DNA from: Litorilituus sediminis
Lineage (GTDB): Bacteria; Pseudomonadota; Gammaproteobacteria; Enterobacterales; Alteromonadaceae
Direction: 5' to 3'
Length of the DNA stretch: 64,000 bases
NCBI RefSeq assembly: GCF_004295665.1
Contig: NZ_CP034759.1
Span: 2,108,001-2,172,000 of the forward strand
Under the pieces are notes generated by a model. It was not told where the DNA came from. It ran no database searches and worked only from the letters and a program-made list of their open reading frames with translations. Position numbers and translations under genes: made by a program. Shown here piece after piece: positions 1 to 9,264 of the stretch. Positions within the stretch are counted from its first letter, which is position 1; each line of letters opens with the position of its first letter.

Positions 1-209
1 TTATTTGTATTAGCCAGAGCAGTATTAGACAAGCCAGTTGCGGCCACAGGCTGAGTCATTGCAGGTTGCGGCACAAGCAACCAAGTTATTTTGGCAAAAA
101 CATAAGCAACATAAATCAATAATAAAATACTGATCAGTTGGGCTATTTTTTTCTGCGGTAACTTAGCAGCTAAGGCTAAGTAAGGTGTCATATTAGAGGG
201 AAACGCCAT
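1..209 (-). CDS. gspC: Type II secretion protein GspC, N-terminal part (cut by window edge)
   Basis: The gene reads leftwards from an ATG at 209 and stays open to base 1, so only about 69 residues are visible. They show a short cytoplasmic N-terminus with KKIAQL just before one hydrophobic segment (about residues 25-46), followed by a Pro/Ala/Thr-rich stretch. That is the expected start of GspC, the inner-membrane protein whose periplasmic HR domain contacts the secretin GspD; the HR domain itself would lie outside the window. Neighbourhood supports the call: in Shewanella-type genomes the gsp operon starts divergently from hslR-hslO-pckA, as here. The conserved HR domain cannot be checked, so the assignment rests on the membrane anchor and synteny. 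Confidence 0.7.
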   Translation of the reverse strand, partial: MAFPSNMTPYLALAAKLPQKKIAQLISILLLIYVAYVFAKITWLLVPQPAMTQPVAATGLSNTALANTN

Positions 210-549
210 ACTTCACTTATTGTTTACCATGACTTTTTATTCTGTTGAATGGTAATTATTTATAATTTCAAAAGTAAATAAAAAGTAAATTTTTTTTAAG
301 GTTAAGCTTCCGATAATACTTGAGCAATCGCTTAGCAACAAGCAATGGAGGCAATTTTTAACTATTATTTACAAAACAAGGTGCGATTTTATAGAGAAAA
401 AATGACACTTATGTTAATTTGCGCACAATTTTTCAGGGTAAGCTTCACATCTTATGCTGAAATAACTTAGTTACATTTTTTATCGTTACACAACTAGGGC
501 AACTTTTAACATAAATAGTTCCATGTAGCGATACGCAGGTACTTATTTT
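210..549. other. Divergent intergenic region gspC / hslR
   Basis: This 340-base AT-rich gap must hold the promoters of gspC (leftward) and hslR-hslO (rightward). I see no convincing sigma-70 or sigma-32 promoter and no strong hairpin. One 22-codon ORF starts near 401 behind GAGAAAA but has no recognisable product and is not annotated. Confidence 0.5.
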
Positions 550-957
550 ATGGCAGCATCTAAAGCCGAAAAAGATAACAACGCTACTCGCTTAGATAAG
601 TGGTTATGGGCAGCAAGGTTTTATAAAACTCGCGCCATTGCCAAACAAATGATTGATGGCGGCAAGGTTTTTTATAATGGCCAACGCACTAAATCAGGTA
701 AATCAGTTGCCTTAGGCGATATTATAAAAATACGCCAAGGTTATGAAGAAAAAGAAGTTGAAGTCATTGCCCTTGCAGATAAAAGGCGCGATGCCACCTT
801 TGCCCAGACCCTTTATCAAGAAACAGAGCAAAGCTTAGCCAGCCGTGAAAAAAATGCTTTAGCGCGTAAGCAAGGCATTTTATTAAGCCCTGCCAGTGAA
901 ACTAAACCAGATAAAAAACAACGCCGACAAATCAGGCAATTTAAAGAAAGGATGTAA
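550..957 (+). CDS. hslR: Heat-shock ribosome-associated protein Hsp15 (S4 domain)
   Basis: The 135-residue protein opens with an S4 RNA-binding domain (about residues 14-75; motif RLDKWLWAARFYKTR, then the GGKVFYNG turn) and ends in a basic tail, matching the length and layout of Hsp15. Hsp15 binds 50S subunits that carry a stalled peptidyl-tRNA after heat stress and helps recycle them. It lies 4 bases upstream of hslO, the usual pairing of the two heat-shock genes, so the two are probably co-transcribed. The region before the ATG (CAGGTACTTATTTT) has only a weak ribosome-binding site. No sigma-32 promoter was recognised. Confidence 0.93.
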   Translation: MAASKAEKDNNATRLDKWLWAARFYKTRAIAKQMIDGGKVFYNGQRTKSGKSVALGDIIKIRQGYEEKEVEVIALADKRRDATFAQTLYQETEQSLASREKNALARKQGILLSPASETKPDKKQRRQIRQFKERM

Positions 958-961
958 TTCC

Positions 962-1822
962 ATGAGCCAATTTGATGTATTAAACCGCTATTTATTTGCC
1001 GATTGCCACGCACGTGGTGAACTAGTGCAACTAGATGAAAGCTATAAAGCCATCCTAAAAAATCATAACTACCCTGTTGGTGTTCAGCAATTGCTGGGTG
1101 AAGTACTAGCAGCAACCAGCCTATTAACAGCCACCTTAAAGTTTGAAGGTGAAATTACTGTTCAATTACAAGGTGATGGCCCTATCGGTTATATTTCAGT
1201 AAATGGTAATAACAATCAGCAAATGCGCGGTATTGCCAAGCTTAAAGAAGCAACACAAGCAACAGGTCTAAGAGCGCTTATTGGTAAAGGCACTATGGTT
1301 ATCACTATTCGCCCTAGCAAAGGTGAAGCCTACCAAGGTGTGGTGGCACTTGAGCAAGATACTATTGCAGGTTGTTTAGCACACTATTTTGAGGTATCAG
1401 AACAAATTCCAACACAAATTTGGCTTTTCACAGATACTGACAAACAGCAAGTGGGCGGCGCTTTAGTACAATTGCTACCAGATGGTGAAGATAAAGCCAA
1501 GCAACAAGCTGACTATGAACACTTATGCCAATTAACCAACACAATTAAAGCAGAAGAGATCTTTACCTTAGAAGCTGAAGCTTTGCTGTATCGCTTATAT
1601 CACCAAGAGCAAGTTAATTTGTTTGACCCGCAAGCGGTTAGCTATGTGTGTGGTTGTTCAGAAGAGAAGTGTTTAGCGGCAATTTCACAAATTGAACCAA
1701 GTGAAATTAAAGCCATTTTGGCTGAGCAAGGCAAAATTTCGATGCACTGCGACTATTGTTTAACAAGCTACGATTTTGATGAAGCTAAACTACAAAGTTT
1801 CATTTCGAAAGTTTCTCATTAA
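962..1822 (+). CDS. hslO: Redox-regulated holdase chaperone Hsp33
   Basis: Hsp33 is a cytoplasmic chaperone that is activated when its zinc centre is oxidised. The predicted protein has 286 residues. The C-terminal zinc/redox motif is complete: C230-x-C232 (CGCSEEKC) and C263-x-x-C266 (CDYC). The start at 962 (MSQFDVLNRYLF) was chosen because it aligns with the family N-terminus and lies behind AAAGGATG; a longer in-frame reading from 896 would overlap hslR by 62 bases and adds residues unlike Hsp33. It follows hslR closely and is probably the second gene of that operon. Confidence 0.95.
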   Translation: MSQFDVLNRYLFADCHARGELVQLDESYKAILKNHNYPVGVQQLLGEVLAATSLLTATLKFEGEITVQLQGDGPIGYISVNGNNNQQMRGIAKLKEATQATGLRALIGKGTMVITIRPSKGEAYQGVVALEQDTIAGCLAHYFEVSEQIPTQIWLFTDTDKQQVGGALVQLLPDGEDKAKQQADYEHLCQLTNTIKAEEIFTLEAEALLYRLYHQEQVNLFDPQAVSYVCGCSEEKCLAAISQIEPSEIKAILAEQGKISMHCDYCLTSYDFDEAKLQSFISKVSH

Positions 1823-1852
1823 AAACAACTTTCAATTATTAGCTTTTTTTAC

Positions 1853-1899
1853 TTGTTTATGCTTTTTTTTAGTTCATCATTAGATTAAAGCATAAACAA
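1853..1899. repeat. Long-loop inverted repeat downstream of hslO
   Basis: TTGTTTATGCTTT (1853-1865) is perfectly complementary to AAAGCATAAACAA (1887-1899), a 13-bp stem with a 21-base loop. It could end hslRO transcripts, but no clear T-run follows the right arm, so it may instead be a cruciform or processing site. Confidence 0.45.
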
Positions 1900-1989
1900 C
1901 AGCCCCTCTTTAAAACCTTTATTTTCCTTATTCATCTTCACTTTTATTAAACAAATCATCGCAATATTGCCTCATTCATGTCAGTTATA

Positions 1990-2080
1990 GTGAAAACTTT
2001 CACAATAAACGATTTTTTTCTTTCGTTTTGTTAGTTATTCGCCTAAAATACCGCCTGATTACAAGTATGAAAACTTTCAC
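1990..2080 (+). promoter_or_regulatory. Pair of TGAAA-N2-TTTCA palindromes upstream of pckA
   Basis: GTGAAAACTTTCAC (1990-2003) and ATGAAAACTTTCAC (2067-2080) are near-identical palindromes 77 bp apart, the second ending 39 bases before the pckA ATG. They fit the CRP core GTGA-N6-TCAC, and the first also has the flanking A...A of the 16-bp CRP site. They also resemble the Cra/FruR operator TGAAACGTTTCA with a changed centre. Both regulators act on pckA in enteric bacteria. A weak promoter (TTCGTT 2022-2027, TAAAAT 2044-2049, 16-bp spacing) lies between the sites. Confidence 0.5.
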
Positions 2081-2119
2081 CCCCAAAAACTATTTGTCAT
2101 ACCTAGGAGAAGATGTGCT

Positions 2120-3730
2120 ATGACCGCCTTAGAAAACTCAATTGATTTGTCACAATACGGCATTACTGATGTAAGCGATGTTGTTTACAATCCATCTTAT
2201 GAGTTACTTTTTGCTGAAGAAACTAGAGCTGATTTAGAAGGTTTCGATAAAGGCGTTGTCACTGAACTAGGTGCTGTTAACGTTAACACAGGCATTTTTA
2301 CTGGCCGCTCTCCAAAAGATAAATACATTGTTCGTGATGATTCAACACGTGATACTGTGTGGTGGTCTGATCAAGGTAAAAACGACAACAAACCTATGAC
2401 ACCTGAAACTTGGGATCATTTAAAAGGTTTAGTGACGAAGCAATTAAGTGGTCAACGTTTATTTGTGGTTGATACTTTCTGTGGTGCTGACGAGTCGACA
2501 CGTTTAAAAGTACGTTTTATTACCCAAGTAGCATGGCAAGCACACTTTGTTAAGAACATGTTTATCCGTCCAACAGAAGAAGAGCTTAAAACATACCAGC
2601 CTGACTTTGTTGTGATGAATGGCGCAAAAACAGTTAACGATAAGTGGCAAGAACAAGGTTTAAACTCTGAAAACTTTGTTGCCTTTAACTTAACTGAAAA
2701 AATTCAATTAATTGGTGGTACTTGGTACGGCGGTGAGATGAAAAAAGGTATGTTCTCTATGATGAACTACTACTTACCACTGCAAGGTATCGCTTCTATG
2801 CACTGTAGTGCTAACGTTGGTAAAGATGGCGATACCGCTATTTTCTTCGGTTTATCTGGTACAGGTAAAACTACGCTGTCAACCGATCCAAAACGTCAAC
2901 TAATTGGTGACGACGAGCACGGTTGGGATGACAACGGCGTATTTAACTTTGAAGGTGGTTGTTACGCGAAAACAATCAAGCTGAGCAAAGAAAACGAACC
3001 TGATATCTACAATGCTATCCGTCGCGATGCCTTATTAGAAAACGTAACGGTTGATGCTGATGGCAAAATCGATTTTGATGATAACTCTCGCACTGAAAAC
3101 ACCCGTGTTTCATACCCAATTCATCATATTGATAACATTGTTAAGCCAGTATCTCGTGCCGGCCACGCAAAGAAAGTTATTTTCTTAACCGCTGATGCCT
3201 TTGGTGTGTTACCGCCAGTTTCTAAGCTAACACCTGAGCAAACTGAGTACTACTTCTTATCAGGCTTTACTGCTAAGCTTGCTGGTACTGAGCGTGGTAT
3301 TACTGAGCCAACACCAACCTTCTCTAGCTGTTTTGGTGCGGCATTCTTAAGCTTACACCCAACACAGTACGCTGAAGTTTTACAAAAACGTATGGAAGCT
3401 GCTGGTGCAGAAGCTTACTTAGTAAACACAGGTTGGAACGGTACTGGTAAGCGTATTTCTATTAAAGCAACTCGTGCCATTATTGATGCTATCTTAGATG
3501 GTTCAATTGATGATGCAGAAACTACTGTTATCCCTATGTTTAACCTAGCAGTACCAAACAGTGTCGCAGGTGTTGAAGGTGACATTTTAGACCCTCGTAA
3601 TACATACGAAGATACAAGTGAATGGCATAACAAAGCGGTTGATTTAGCAAACCGTTTCGTGAACAACTTTGAGAAGTTCACTGATACAGAAAATGGTAAA
3701 TCATTAGTTGCAGCAGGGCCGCAGCTGTAA
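2120..3730 (+). CDS. pckA: Phosphoenolpyruvate carboxykinase (ATP)
   Basis: This enzyme converts oxaloacetate plus ATP to phosphoenolpyruvate, the committing step of gluconeogenesis. The 536-residue length is typical of the ATP-dependent family. Visible motifs are the substrate loop [13 protein letters not shown] (about 61-73), the P-loop [11 protein letters not shown] (244-254) and the downstream [10 protein letters not shown] metal/nucleotide segment. The start has AGGAGAAG a few bases upstream. It is a single-gene unit: it has its own regulatory region with paired palindromes and is followed at once by a strong bidirectional terminator. Its position next to hslRO and envZ-ompR is the conserved order in Shewanella and relatives. 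Confidence 0.97.
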   Translation: MTALENSIDLSQYGITDVSDVVYNPSYELLFAEETRADLEGFDKGVVTELGAVNVNTGIFTGRSPKDKYIVRDDSTRDTVWWSDQGKNDNKPMTPETWDHLKGLVTKQLSGQRLFVVDTFCGADESTRLKVRFITQVAWQAHFVKNMFIRPTEEELKTYQPDFVVMNGAKTVNDKWQEQGLNSENFVAFNLTEKIQLIGGTWYGGEMKKGMFSMMNYYLPLQGIASMHCSANVGKDGDTAIFFGLSGTGKTTLSTDPKRQLIGDDEHGWDDNGVFNFEGGCYAKTIKLSKENEPDIYNAIRRDALLENVTVDADGKIDFDDNSRTENTRVSYPIHHIDNIVKPVSRAGHAKKVIFLTADAFGVLPPVSKLTPEQTEYYFLSGFTAKLAGTERGITEPTPTFSSCFGAAFLSLHPTQYAEVLQKRMEAAGAEAYLVNTGWNGTGKRISIKATRAIIDAILDGSIDDAETTVIPMFNLAVPNSVAGVEGDILDPRNTYEDTSEWHNKAVDLANRFVNNFEKFTDTENGKSLVAAGPQL

Positions 3731-3763
3731 CGATACCCTTCGCGGTTAGTTTCATGACTAACG

Positions 3764-3796
3764 AAAAAGCCTGTTAGCTAGCTAACAGGCTTTTTT
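3764..3796. terminator. Bidirectional terminator between pckA and envZ
   Basis: AAAAAGCCTGTTAGC (3764-3778) and GCTAACAGGCTTTTTT form a GC-containing stem with A-run and T-run on both sides, so it can end both converging genes. Confidence 0.9.
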
Positions 3797-3830
3797 ATTG
3801 CTGACCCGTGCTAAAAAACCAGTACATAGA

Positions 3831-5126
3831 TTAGAAAGTTAGAGGCAAGGACACTTTAGCCTGCAAACCACCAGACTCTTTATTCGATAAAGTCACCTTA
3901 CCACCATGGGTATCAATAATACGCTTGATAATCGCTAGACCTAACCCACTACCCTCTGTACCTCGTGCTGTATCGCCTTGGGTGAAAGGTTGGAATAATC
4001 GTTCAATATCCGCTTCTGGTATACCATCACCATTATCACTGACAATAAAATAGGCTGTATTGTTGCGGGTATCAACACCAGTAAATACTTCAATTTCCCC
4101 TTCAGTATAACGCAGCGCATTTTGCACTAAATTCGCTAAAGCCCGCTTAATGGCAACATGCCTTAAAGGTAGCTTAGGACAGTCTTGTGGATGAAAGGTG
4201 ATAACCCTATCGCTTGGCGTTTCAACATTAAGCACTTCTTCTACTAAAACGTTTAAGTCACCTAACTCGGCTTTATCCTTACTGTCATGGCGAATATAAT
4301 CAATAAACTGATCGATAATATTGTTCATATCATCAATATCGCTTTCTATGCCTTCTTTTAAAAAAGCATCTTGTTCATTCATCATTTCGCTAGCTAAGCG
4401 AATACGGGTGAGCGGCGTTCTTAAGTCGTGAGAAATACCAGCCATCAACAAGTTTCTATCATCTTCTAACTGCTTTATACCTTTAGACATATGATTAAAG
4501 GCTTGCGTTACCGCCATAATCTCCGAAGTGCCGCGCTCTTTTAACGGCTCAGGAAAATCACCTCGACCGACATCTTCAGCGGCTTTTTGCAGCGCTTTAA
4601 GCGGCCTATTTAGCTGCCGAACGAACACCCAGCCGCCCATAACGCTAAGCACACCAATAATAGATAAATACAGCATTAATGGAGAAATATTGGCTTCTTC
4701 AAGACCAAGCAGAGGTATTTTTACCCATAAATGTGGCGCTTGTGGCGGACGGATCCAAAACAGATATTCATCACCTTCTGAAATTCGCACTTCTGCTGGG
4801 CCACCGAGTAACATCGACATTTGTTCAGAGCGATACGGGTAATATGCCGCCTTGGCTAACCCTAAGCGCAGGGCATCTTGCTCGCGATAAACCCCTATAC
4901 CGGTTTCATGGTGGAAAGCTTCCGCCATTTTCGGGCTCAAATTGGCATCTTTAATATCAATAAACACTACCCGCACCTGCTTAGCCAACAACTGATTCAT
5001 TTGTTGCTGATTTGGCTCTATGACATATAAAGCAAAAGAAATGTAGGTAACCACCTGATTAATAAAAAGCAAAAAGCCAATTAATAAAACGGTTTGATAA
5101 AAAGCACTGCGTGGGATTATTTTCAT
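3831..5126 (-). CDS. envZ: Osmosensor histidine kinase EnvZ
   Basis: The 431-residue inner-membrane kinase has a first membrane helix (about 10-33), a short periplasmic domain (about 40-145), a second helix (about 148-170), a HAMP linker, the H-box [13 protein letters not shown] with phospho-acceptor H233, an N-box (NLVQNALRY) and ATP-lid motifs DNGDGIPE and [12 protein letters not shown]. This is the standard EnvZ layout. It follows ompR with a 78-base gap and is probably co-transcribed with it. EnvZ phosphorylates OmpR in response to osmolarity or envelope signals; targets in this organism cannot be read from the window. Confidence 0.93.
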   Translation of the reverse strand: MKIIPRSAFYQTVLLIGFLLFINQVVTYISFALYVIEPNQQQMNQLLAKQVRVVFIDIKDANLSPKMAEAFHHETGIGVYREQDALRLGLAKAAYYPYRSEQMSMLLGGPAEVRISEGDEYLFWIRPPQAPHLWVKIPLLGLEEANISPLMLYLSIIGVLSVMGGWVFVRQLNRPLKALQKAAEDVGRGDFPEPLKERGTSEIMAVTQAFNHMSKGIKQLEDDRNLLMAGISHDLRTPLTRIRLASEMMNEQDAFLKEGIESDIDDMNNIIDQFIDYIRHDSKDKAELGDLNVLVEEVLNVETPSDRVITFHPQDCPKLPLRHVAIKRALANLVQNALRYTEGEIEVFTGVDTRNNTAYFIVSDNGDGIPEADIERLFQPFTQGDTARGTEGSGLGLAIIKRIIDTHGGKVTLSNKESGGLQAKVSLPLTF

Positions 5127-5204
5127 TGAGGAATGTCTAAATAGTATTGGTGAGCAGCTAAATTATTCAACAAGAATAGATTTAGCGCTCACTAAATTGC
5201 AGGG

Positions 5205-5927
5205 TTATGCCGGCGTACCGTCTGGTACAAATACATACCCTAATCCCCAAACCGTTTGCAGGTATCTTGGCTTGGCAGGATCATCTTCTAACATACGACG
5301 CAAACGTGAAACTTGCACATCAATACTGCGTTCTAATGCCGAGTAATCTCGACCACGGGCTAGATTCATTAATTTATCGCGAGATAACGGCTCTCTTGGG
5401 TGCGTTACTAGCGCCTTTAATACTGCAAACTCACCACTGGTAAGCGGCATACTCACATCATCTTTTTGCATTTCACGCGTAGCTAAGTTTAGCTGGTACT
5501 CGCCAAATTCAATGATATTTTCTTCTAACGATGGCGCACCAGGTGCTTCTTGTACGCGACGACGTAATACCGCTTTAATTCGTGCCAATAGCTCTCTTGG
5601 ATTAAATGGCTTAGGCATATAATCATCTGCACCTAGCTCTAAACCAATAATTCTATCAACCTCATCCCCTTTCGCGGTTAACATAACAATAGGGATGTTA
5701 TTTGATGCTTGGCGTAAGCGACGGCATATAGATAAGCCATCTTCACCCGGAAGCATCAAGTCAAGCACTAACAAATGAAAGTTTTCCCTTTCAAGTAGAC
5801 GATCCATTTGCTCCGAGCTCGCGGCACTTCTTACCGTAAAGCCTTGCTCTACTAAATAGCGTTCCAGCAATGAACGCAAGCGCATATCATCATCTACTAC
5901 TAAAATTTTCTGCGTTTCATGTGTCAT
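5205..5927 (-). CDS. ompR: Response regulator OmpR
   Basis: The 240-residue protein has a receiver domain (acidic pocket VVDDDMRLR, phospho-acceptor D56 in LVLDLMLPGEDG, conserved K in YMPKPFNPREL) and a winged-helix DNA-binding domain at about 135-235 with the R-rich recognition segment SIDVQVSRLRRMLEDDP. The RYLQTVWGLGYVF ending is typical of OmpR/PhoB regulators. It is the upstream gene of ompR-envZ, so it is transcribed first from a promoter in the 145 bases before 5927. Confidence 0.95.
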   Translation of the reverse strand: MTHETQKILVVDDDMRLRSLLERYLVEQGFTVRSAASSEQMDRLLERENFHLLVLDLMLPGEDGLSICRRLRQASNNIPIVMLTAKGDEVDRIIGLELGADDYMPKPFNPRELLARIKAVLRRRVQEAPGAPSLEENIIEFGEYQLNLATREMQKDDVSMPLTSGEFAVLKALVTHPREPLSRDKLMNLARGRDYSALERSIDVQVSRLRRMLEDDPAKPRYLQTVWGLGYVFVPDGTPA

Positions 5928-6072
5928 AGTTTTCTCACATAGCTATATTCGTTAGTTACTGCCACTATAATTGATATTAAGTCGCAATCATAAAAACCAA
6001 AGGTAAAAGCCAACAAGTATTTGTTACAATTTATGAATATAGCACGATTACACTGTAATTATATGCGCTGTG

Positions 6073-6573
6073 CTATTTTAAATAGTGAATCGACTGCTCA
6101 GTGACACATTGAGTAAAACTGCGTTGTCGTTCACTTCGAGATAATGAAGCAATCGCTTGCTTAACCAGCTTCATTTTTTGCTTTTTTTCTTGTTCGGGTA
6201 AATGCGCTAATTGATCATGAAAACAGCCAAGTAAACCAAAATTTAATGCCGCTTCTGATTGCATATTATCTTCCCCTAAACAATCAGCAAGTTTTTCTGC
6301 AAGCTCACCTTTATCCATTTTCTGCACTAAATCTTTTAACTGGTAATTCTGCTCATCGGTTTTACGCGCTCGATTACAACTAAAAAACATATCCGCGACA
6401 GCAACAACAGGGATCAACTCCTCGTGCTGTTTGGAAAAGCGCATCTTTAACCAAGCATCGCGATCAAGGCTATTATCACTGTTTTGTGTACTCGCACTTG
6501 CATAACTTGTCAGAGGGTTTATAGCTAGCATGGCTAAAAGCAGATTTATCGCTAACAAAGGTAGTATTTTCAT
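6073..6573 (-). CDS. Small secreted protein of unknown function
   Basis: I do not recognise the family. The start at 6573 (MKILPLLAINLLLAML) gives a clean Sec signal peptide with likely cleavage after YASA; a longer TTG start at 6588 adds only five residues. The mature part is about 140 residues, charged and helical-looking, with several cysteines (SCNRARK, ADCLGEDN, LGCFHDQ, TQCVTEQ) that could form two disulfides in the periplasm. It is a single gene between ompR and a divergent thioredoxin gene. The disulfide idea is an inference from cysteine count. Confidence 0.7.
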   Translation of the reverse strand: MKILPLLAINLLLAMLAINPLTSYASASTQNSDNSLDRDAWLKMRFSKQHEELIPVVAVADMFFSCNRARKTDEQNYQLKDLVQKMDKGELAEKLADCLGEDNMQSEAALNFGLLGCFHDQLAHLPEQEKKQKMKLVKQAIASLSRSERQRSFTQCVTEQSIHYLK

Positions 6574-6898
6574 ACAATTAAGGCTCAAGACTTTTCAAAC
6601 ATATTCAATAACGCTATTGTGCTTTATCATCTAGATTAAGTATAGAATAATCTGAACTCGAATTGCGCTTTCTTTAGTTTGCAAATTAACCTCAGGCTAC
6701 ATAAGAAATAGCGATAAATTTATTTTATTAATGACTTATGTATGTTTATAGTTTCTAGTTAGAGGTTTTTGTCTGAATTCAAGGCTTTTTGAAGTAGGAA
6801 TAGCCAGCTATTTCACTTCAAAACAACGTAGAAGTCAGTAAAAATAACTACTAGAATCGCATAGCTTATGTGTGGTTGAGGTTAAAAATGGAGTATTT
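6574..6898. other. Divergent intergenic region with one large palindrome
   Basis: This 325-base AT-rich gap separates the secreted-protein gene from the thioredoxin gene and must contain promoters for both. Apart from the palindrome listed at 6787-6823 I see no gene or clear motif. Confidence 0.5.
6787..6823. repeat. REP-like 37-bp imperfect palindrome
   Basis: Outer arms TTTTGAAGT (6787-6795) and ACTTCAAAA (6815-6823) are perfectly complementary, as are inner arms AATAGC (6799-6804) and GCTATT (6807-6812), with a 3/2-base internal bulge and a two-base tip. It has the shape of an intergenic REP/MITE-type unit. A weaker look-alike (ATAGCTGCAGCTAT) lies near 50320. Confidence 0.55.
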
Positions 6899-7366
6899 AT
6901 GTTAAAACGTCTTACCAGCTTAATGATTGTGCTGACCTGTTTATCGGCAAGCTGCTTTGCCAGTGATGACACAAAACCTTTGCAGGAATTTGCCGATTTT
7001 AAAGCACAACATAAAGGCAAGGTAATCTATTTAGATTTTTGGGCATCATGGTGTACTCCGTGTCGTAAATCGTTTCCTTGGATGAATGATATGCAAGCAA
7101 AATATCAGCAAGCAGGTTTAGTTGTTGTCAGTGTTAACCTCGACAGTAAACGTGACAATGCCATAGCCTTTCTTCAGCAAACACCAGCAGATTTCCACAT
7201 TCTTTACGATGAAAAAGGTTTACTCGCGAAACAGTTCAAACTTAAAGGTATGCCAAGCAGCTACTTATTTAACAGAGAGGGTGAGCTAGTTAGTGCTCAC
7301 ACAGGTTTTAATGGCACAAAGAAAGTGCTGTATGAGCAAGAGATCACACAGCAGCTTGCTCAATAG
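6899..7366 (+). CDS. Periplasmic TlpA-like thioredoxin
   Basis: The 155-residue protein starts at the ATG at 6899, behind ATGGAG; a longer GTG reading from 6872 lacks a signal peptide start and was rejected. Residues 1-21 are a Sec signal (MLKRLTSLMIVLTCLSASCF). The thioredoxin fold follows with WASWCTPC (C52, C55) and the cis-proline segment KGMPSSYLF. TlpA/ResA-type proteins reduce disulfides in the periplasm, for example in cytochrome c or cuproprotein maturation; no client gene is adjacent. The gene is convergent with the GH9 gene, only 5 bases away. Confidence 0.88.
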   Translation: MLKRLTSLMIVLTCLSASCFASDDTKPLQEFADFKAQHKGKVIYLDFWASWCTPCRKSFPWMNDMQAKYQQAGLVVVSVNLDSKRDNAIAFLQQTPADFHILYDEKGLLAKQFKLKGMPSSYLFNREGELVSAHTGFNGTKKVLYEQEITQQLAQ

Positions 7367-7371
7367 ATTAC

Positions 7372-9264
7372 TTACTTTGCCATTTCAGTTGTTGCCAATA
7401 AAAACCAAGTAGAATGCGGTAACCACTGTTCAACCCAGCGCCAGTTTTTCCAATCTGGCTCTGGCGCCCATTCAATTCCTCGTCCAGCCTTACTTTCTCT
7501 CTCGCCAGTAATACCGTTAGAAATACCACCCGCGACCATACTTAAGCCATGATAAGGCTTAGGATTATTTTCGCCAAAACCATTCAGCATAGTTAAATCG
7601 TACGGGTTACGACCTAAAGTCCAATCCAACTGCTGCTGAGCAAAATAATCTAACGCTTTAACACTTGCCTTATTTTCACTCGCTTGAATGAGTGGTTTAG
7701 CTAAACTGGCGGCCATAGATAAACTCGATAGTCGCGCACTCTCTCCCTGCCACCAGTAGTTAGTTTCATTAGCATGCGGGATAAAAAAACCTTCTTGCTG
7801 CTCAGTTGAAAGCTGATCATTATCGTAAGTTTTAAATGCCTGACGAGCATAGTTAAACGGATTATCTACCTTGTTATTTAATGCTAATTGGTAACTCATA
7901 TGTCGACTAATTACCCCAGCAACATTATCTTGCTTAGTTTTTTCAGGCTCAATCGCATGGTATAAGGCTAGCGAAACGACCGGAAACCCTGCTTCTGCGG
8001 CATGATAAAATGGTCTTAAATTGTCACTGTTAATGTCATTACTAATAAACCAGCCATCCTGATGTAGCCTCATGGCTAGATTATCAGCCCTTTGCCTTGC
8101 CGCAGTTAAATAAATGTTTTCATTTGTTGCTTTATACAGCTCAATGGCTGCTAATAAGGCCGTGTAATCATCAATAATGTTTTCTTTGCCATCATCGGTA
8201 TAGGCCTTATTATTTTGCGCTTGGTTATCATTTAAGTGATGAAATGCTTTTTTTGCATCCTTTAAGTACTGCTCGCCACTAAACTGACCTTGTTTTCCCG
8301 TTGCTTTTGCCAATACTGAAGCTCGCGCTAAGGCAGCTATTGCACTACCTGCGCCTTGCCTAAACGCTGATTGATATTTTTCAGTGTAAATACCTTCTAA
8401 GCCAACATAAGCGGTCACAACACGCTCAGCATTACCTGTGTTCCACTTATCGAAAACCGTCATATAAAAATAGCCTTGTGGGTCGAGTATCTTATGTAAA
8501 TAATCTGCGCCCCAAAAGACTTCATCAACAACAGCATCTGTTAGCTTAAGTTCATCATATAAGTGCGGCACTTCTTGGTAGGAATAGGCTAGTGCCCAAG
8601 CCACCATAGCAAGTTGTTGTGGGTTCATATAATTTGCATAAGATAAATGCGATAAGTACTTTCCTGTATCCCCACCAGCATCATTCCAACCACCGCTTAC
8701 GTCAACATAACGCTGAGTATCAAAGATACGAATATGCTTGTCTTGTTGATAATTATATTCTTCATCATTACGGCTACCGTTAAAGTAGCTTAGCAATGAT
8801 GATGTCGTACTTCGAAATAGTGCTTGTTTAGCAATAGCAAAACGCGCACTTTGCTGCTGAACACCTTCAAAATTAATGCTTACACGATAGTTATCATTGT
8901 GCTCAATTGAGCTAAAATTGGTAAAATCAGCAAGATAGTAATTAACTGGCACGTCACTTTGATAAGCGCTTTGCCATTCAGGCACTTGCCCTGCTGCTGT
9001 TAACTTACCTTGATAAACGGCACTGCCATTTTTAGCAAGCACTTGAAACGTCTTTGCCGTTAAATCAGCCTGTCCTGCCACGCTAATAACCGCCACCTTA
9101 ACGCCATTACTTTCATAGGCAAGCTGATTAACATGCACAGCGATGTTTATTGGTTTTTCTGTGTTTGATACCTGGTTTGATACCTGATTCCCGCACGCTG
9201 TTAACGCACTCACTAATACAGCAAATATGCCGTAAAAAAAGCCTTTACTAAAGTTCCTAAGCAT
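7372..9264 (-). CDS. GH9 family glycoside hydrolase lipoprotein (probable exo-glucosaminidase)
   Basis: The 630-residue protein begins with a lipoprotein signal (lipobox LTAC, Cys24). An Ig-like CelD_N domain (about 40-135) precedes a GH9 (alpha/alpha)6 barrel; the catalytic-site motif GGWNDAGGDTGKY is present, and the C-terminal GH9 signatures (TLGRNPYDLTMLNGFG; ESKAGRGIEW) are visible. GH9 enzymes of this architecture in the Vibrio/Photobacterium chitin locus are exo-beta-D-glucosaminidases acting on chitosan oligosaccharides, and the gene context here (kinase, GH20, NagP-type transporter, TonB receptor) favours that over cellulase. Its start overlaps the kinase gene by 8 bases, suggesting coupled translation. 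A 12-bp tandem repeat near 9163-9186 duplicates QVSN just after the lipid-anchored cysteine. Confidence 0.85.
   Translation of the reverse strand: MLRNFSKGFFYGIFAVLVSALTACGNQVSNQVSNTEKPINIAVHVNQLAYESNGVKVAVISVAGQADLTAKTFQVLAKNGSAVYQGKLTAAGQVPEWQSAYQSDVPVNYYLADFTNFSSIEHNDNYRVSINFEGVQQQSARFAIAKQALFRSTTSSLLSYFNGSRNDEEYNYQQDKHIRIFDTQRYVDVSGGWNDAGGDTGKYLSHLSYANYMNPQQLAMVAWALAYSYQEVPHLYDELKLTDAVVDEVFWGADYLHKILDPQGYFYMTVFDKWNTGNAERVVTAYVGLEGIYTEKYQSAFRQGAGSAIAALARASVLAKATGKQGQFSGEQYLKDAKKAFHHLNDNQAQNNKAYTDDGKENIIDDYTALLAAIELYKATNENIYLTAARQRADNLAMRLHQDGWFISNDINSDNLRPFYHAAEAGFPVVSLALYHAIEPEKTKQDNVAGVISRHMSYQLALNNKVDNPFNYARQAFKTYDNDQLSTEQQEGFFIPHANETNYWWQGESARLSSLSMAASLAKPLIQASENKASVKALDYFAQQQLDWTLGRNPYDLTMLNGFGENNPKPYHGLSMVAGGISNGITGERESKAGRGIEWAPEPDWKNWRWVEQWLPHSTWFLLATTEMAK

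Noticed and set aside
401..470. 22-codon ORF in the gspC/hslR gap
   Set aside because: Very short, no recognisable features and only a weak upstream purine stretch.
896..961. Longer hslO start overlapping hslR
   Set aside because: Adds residues unlike Hsp33; the ATG at 962 has a ribosome-binding site and matches the family start.
816..1115. 99-residue minus-strand ORF over hslR/hslO
   Set aside because: Shadow of two well-supported genes on the other strand; no family match and no ribosome-binding site.
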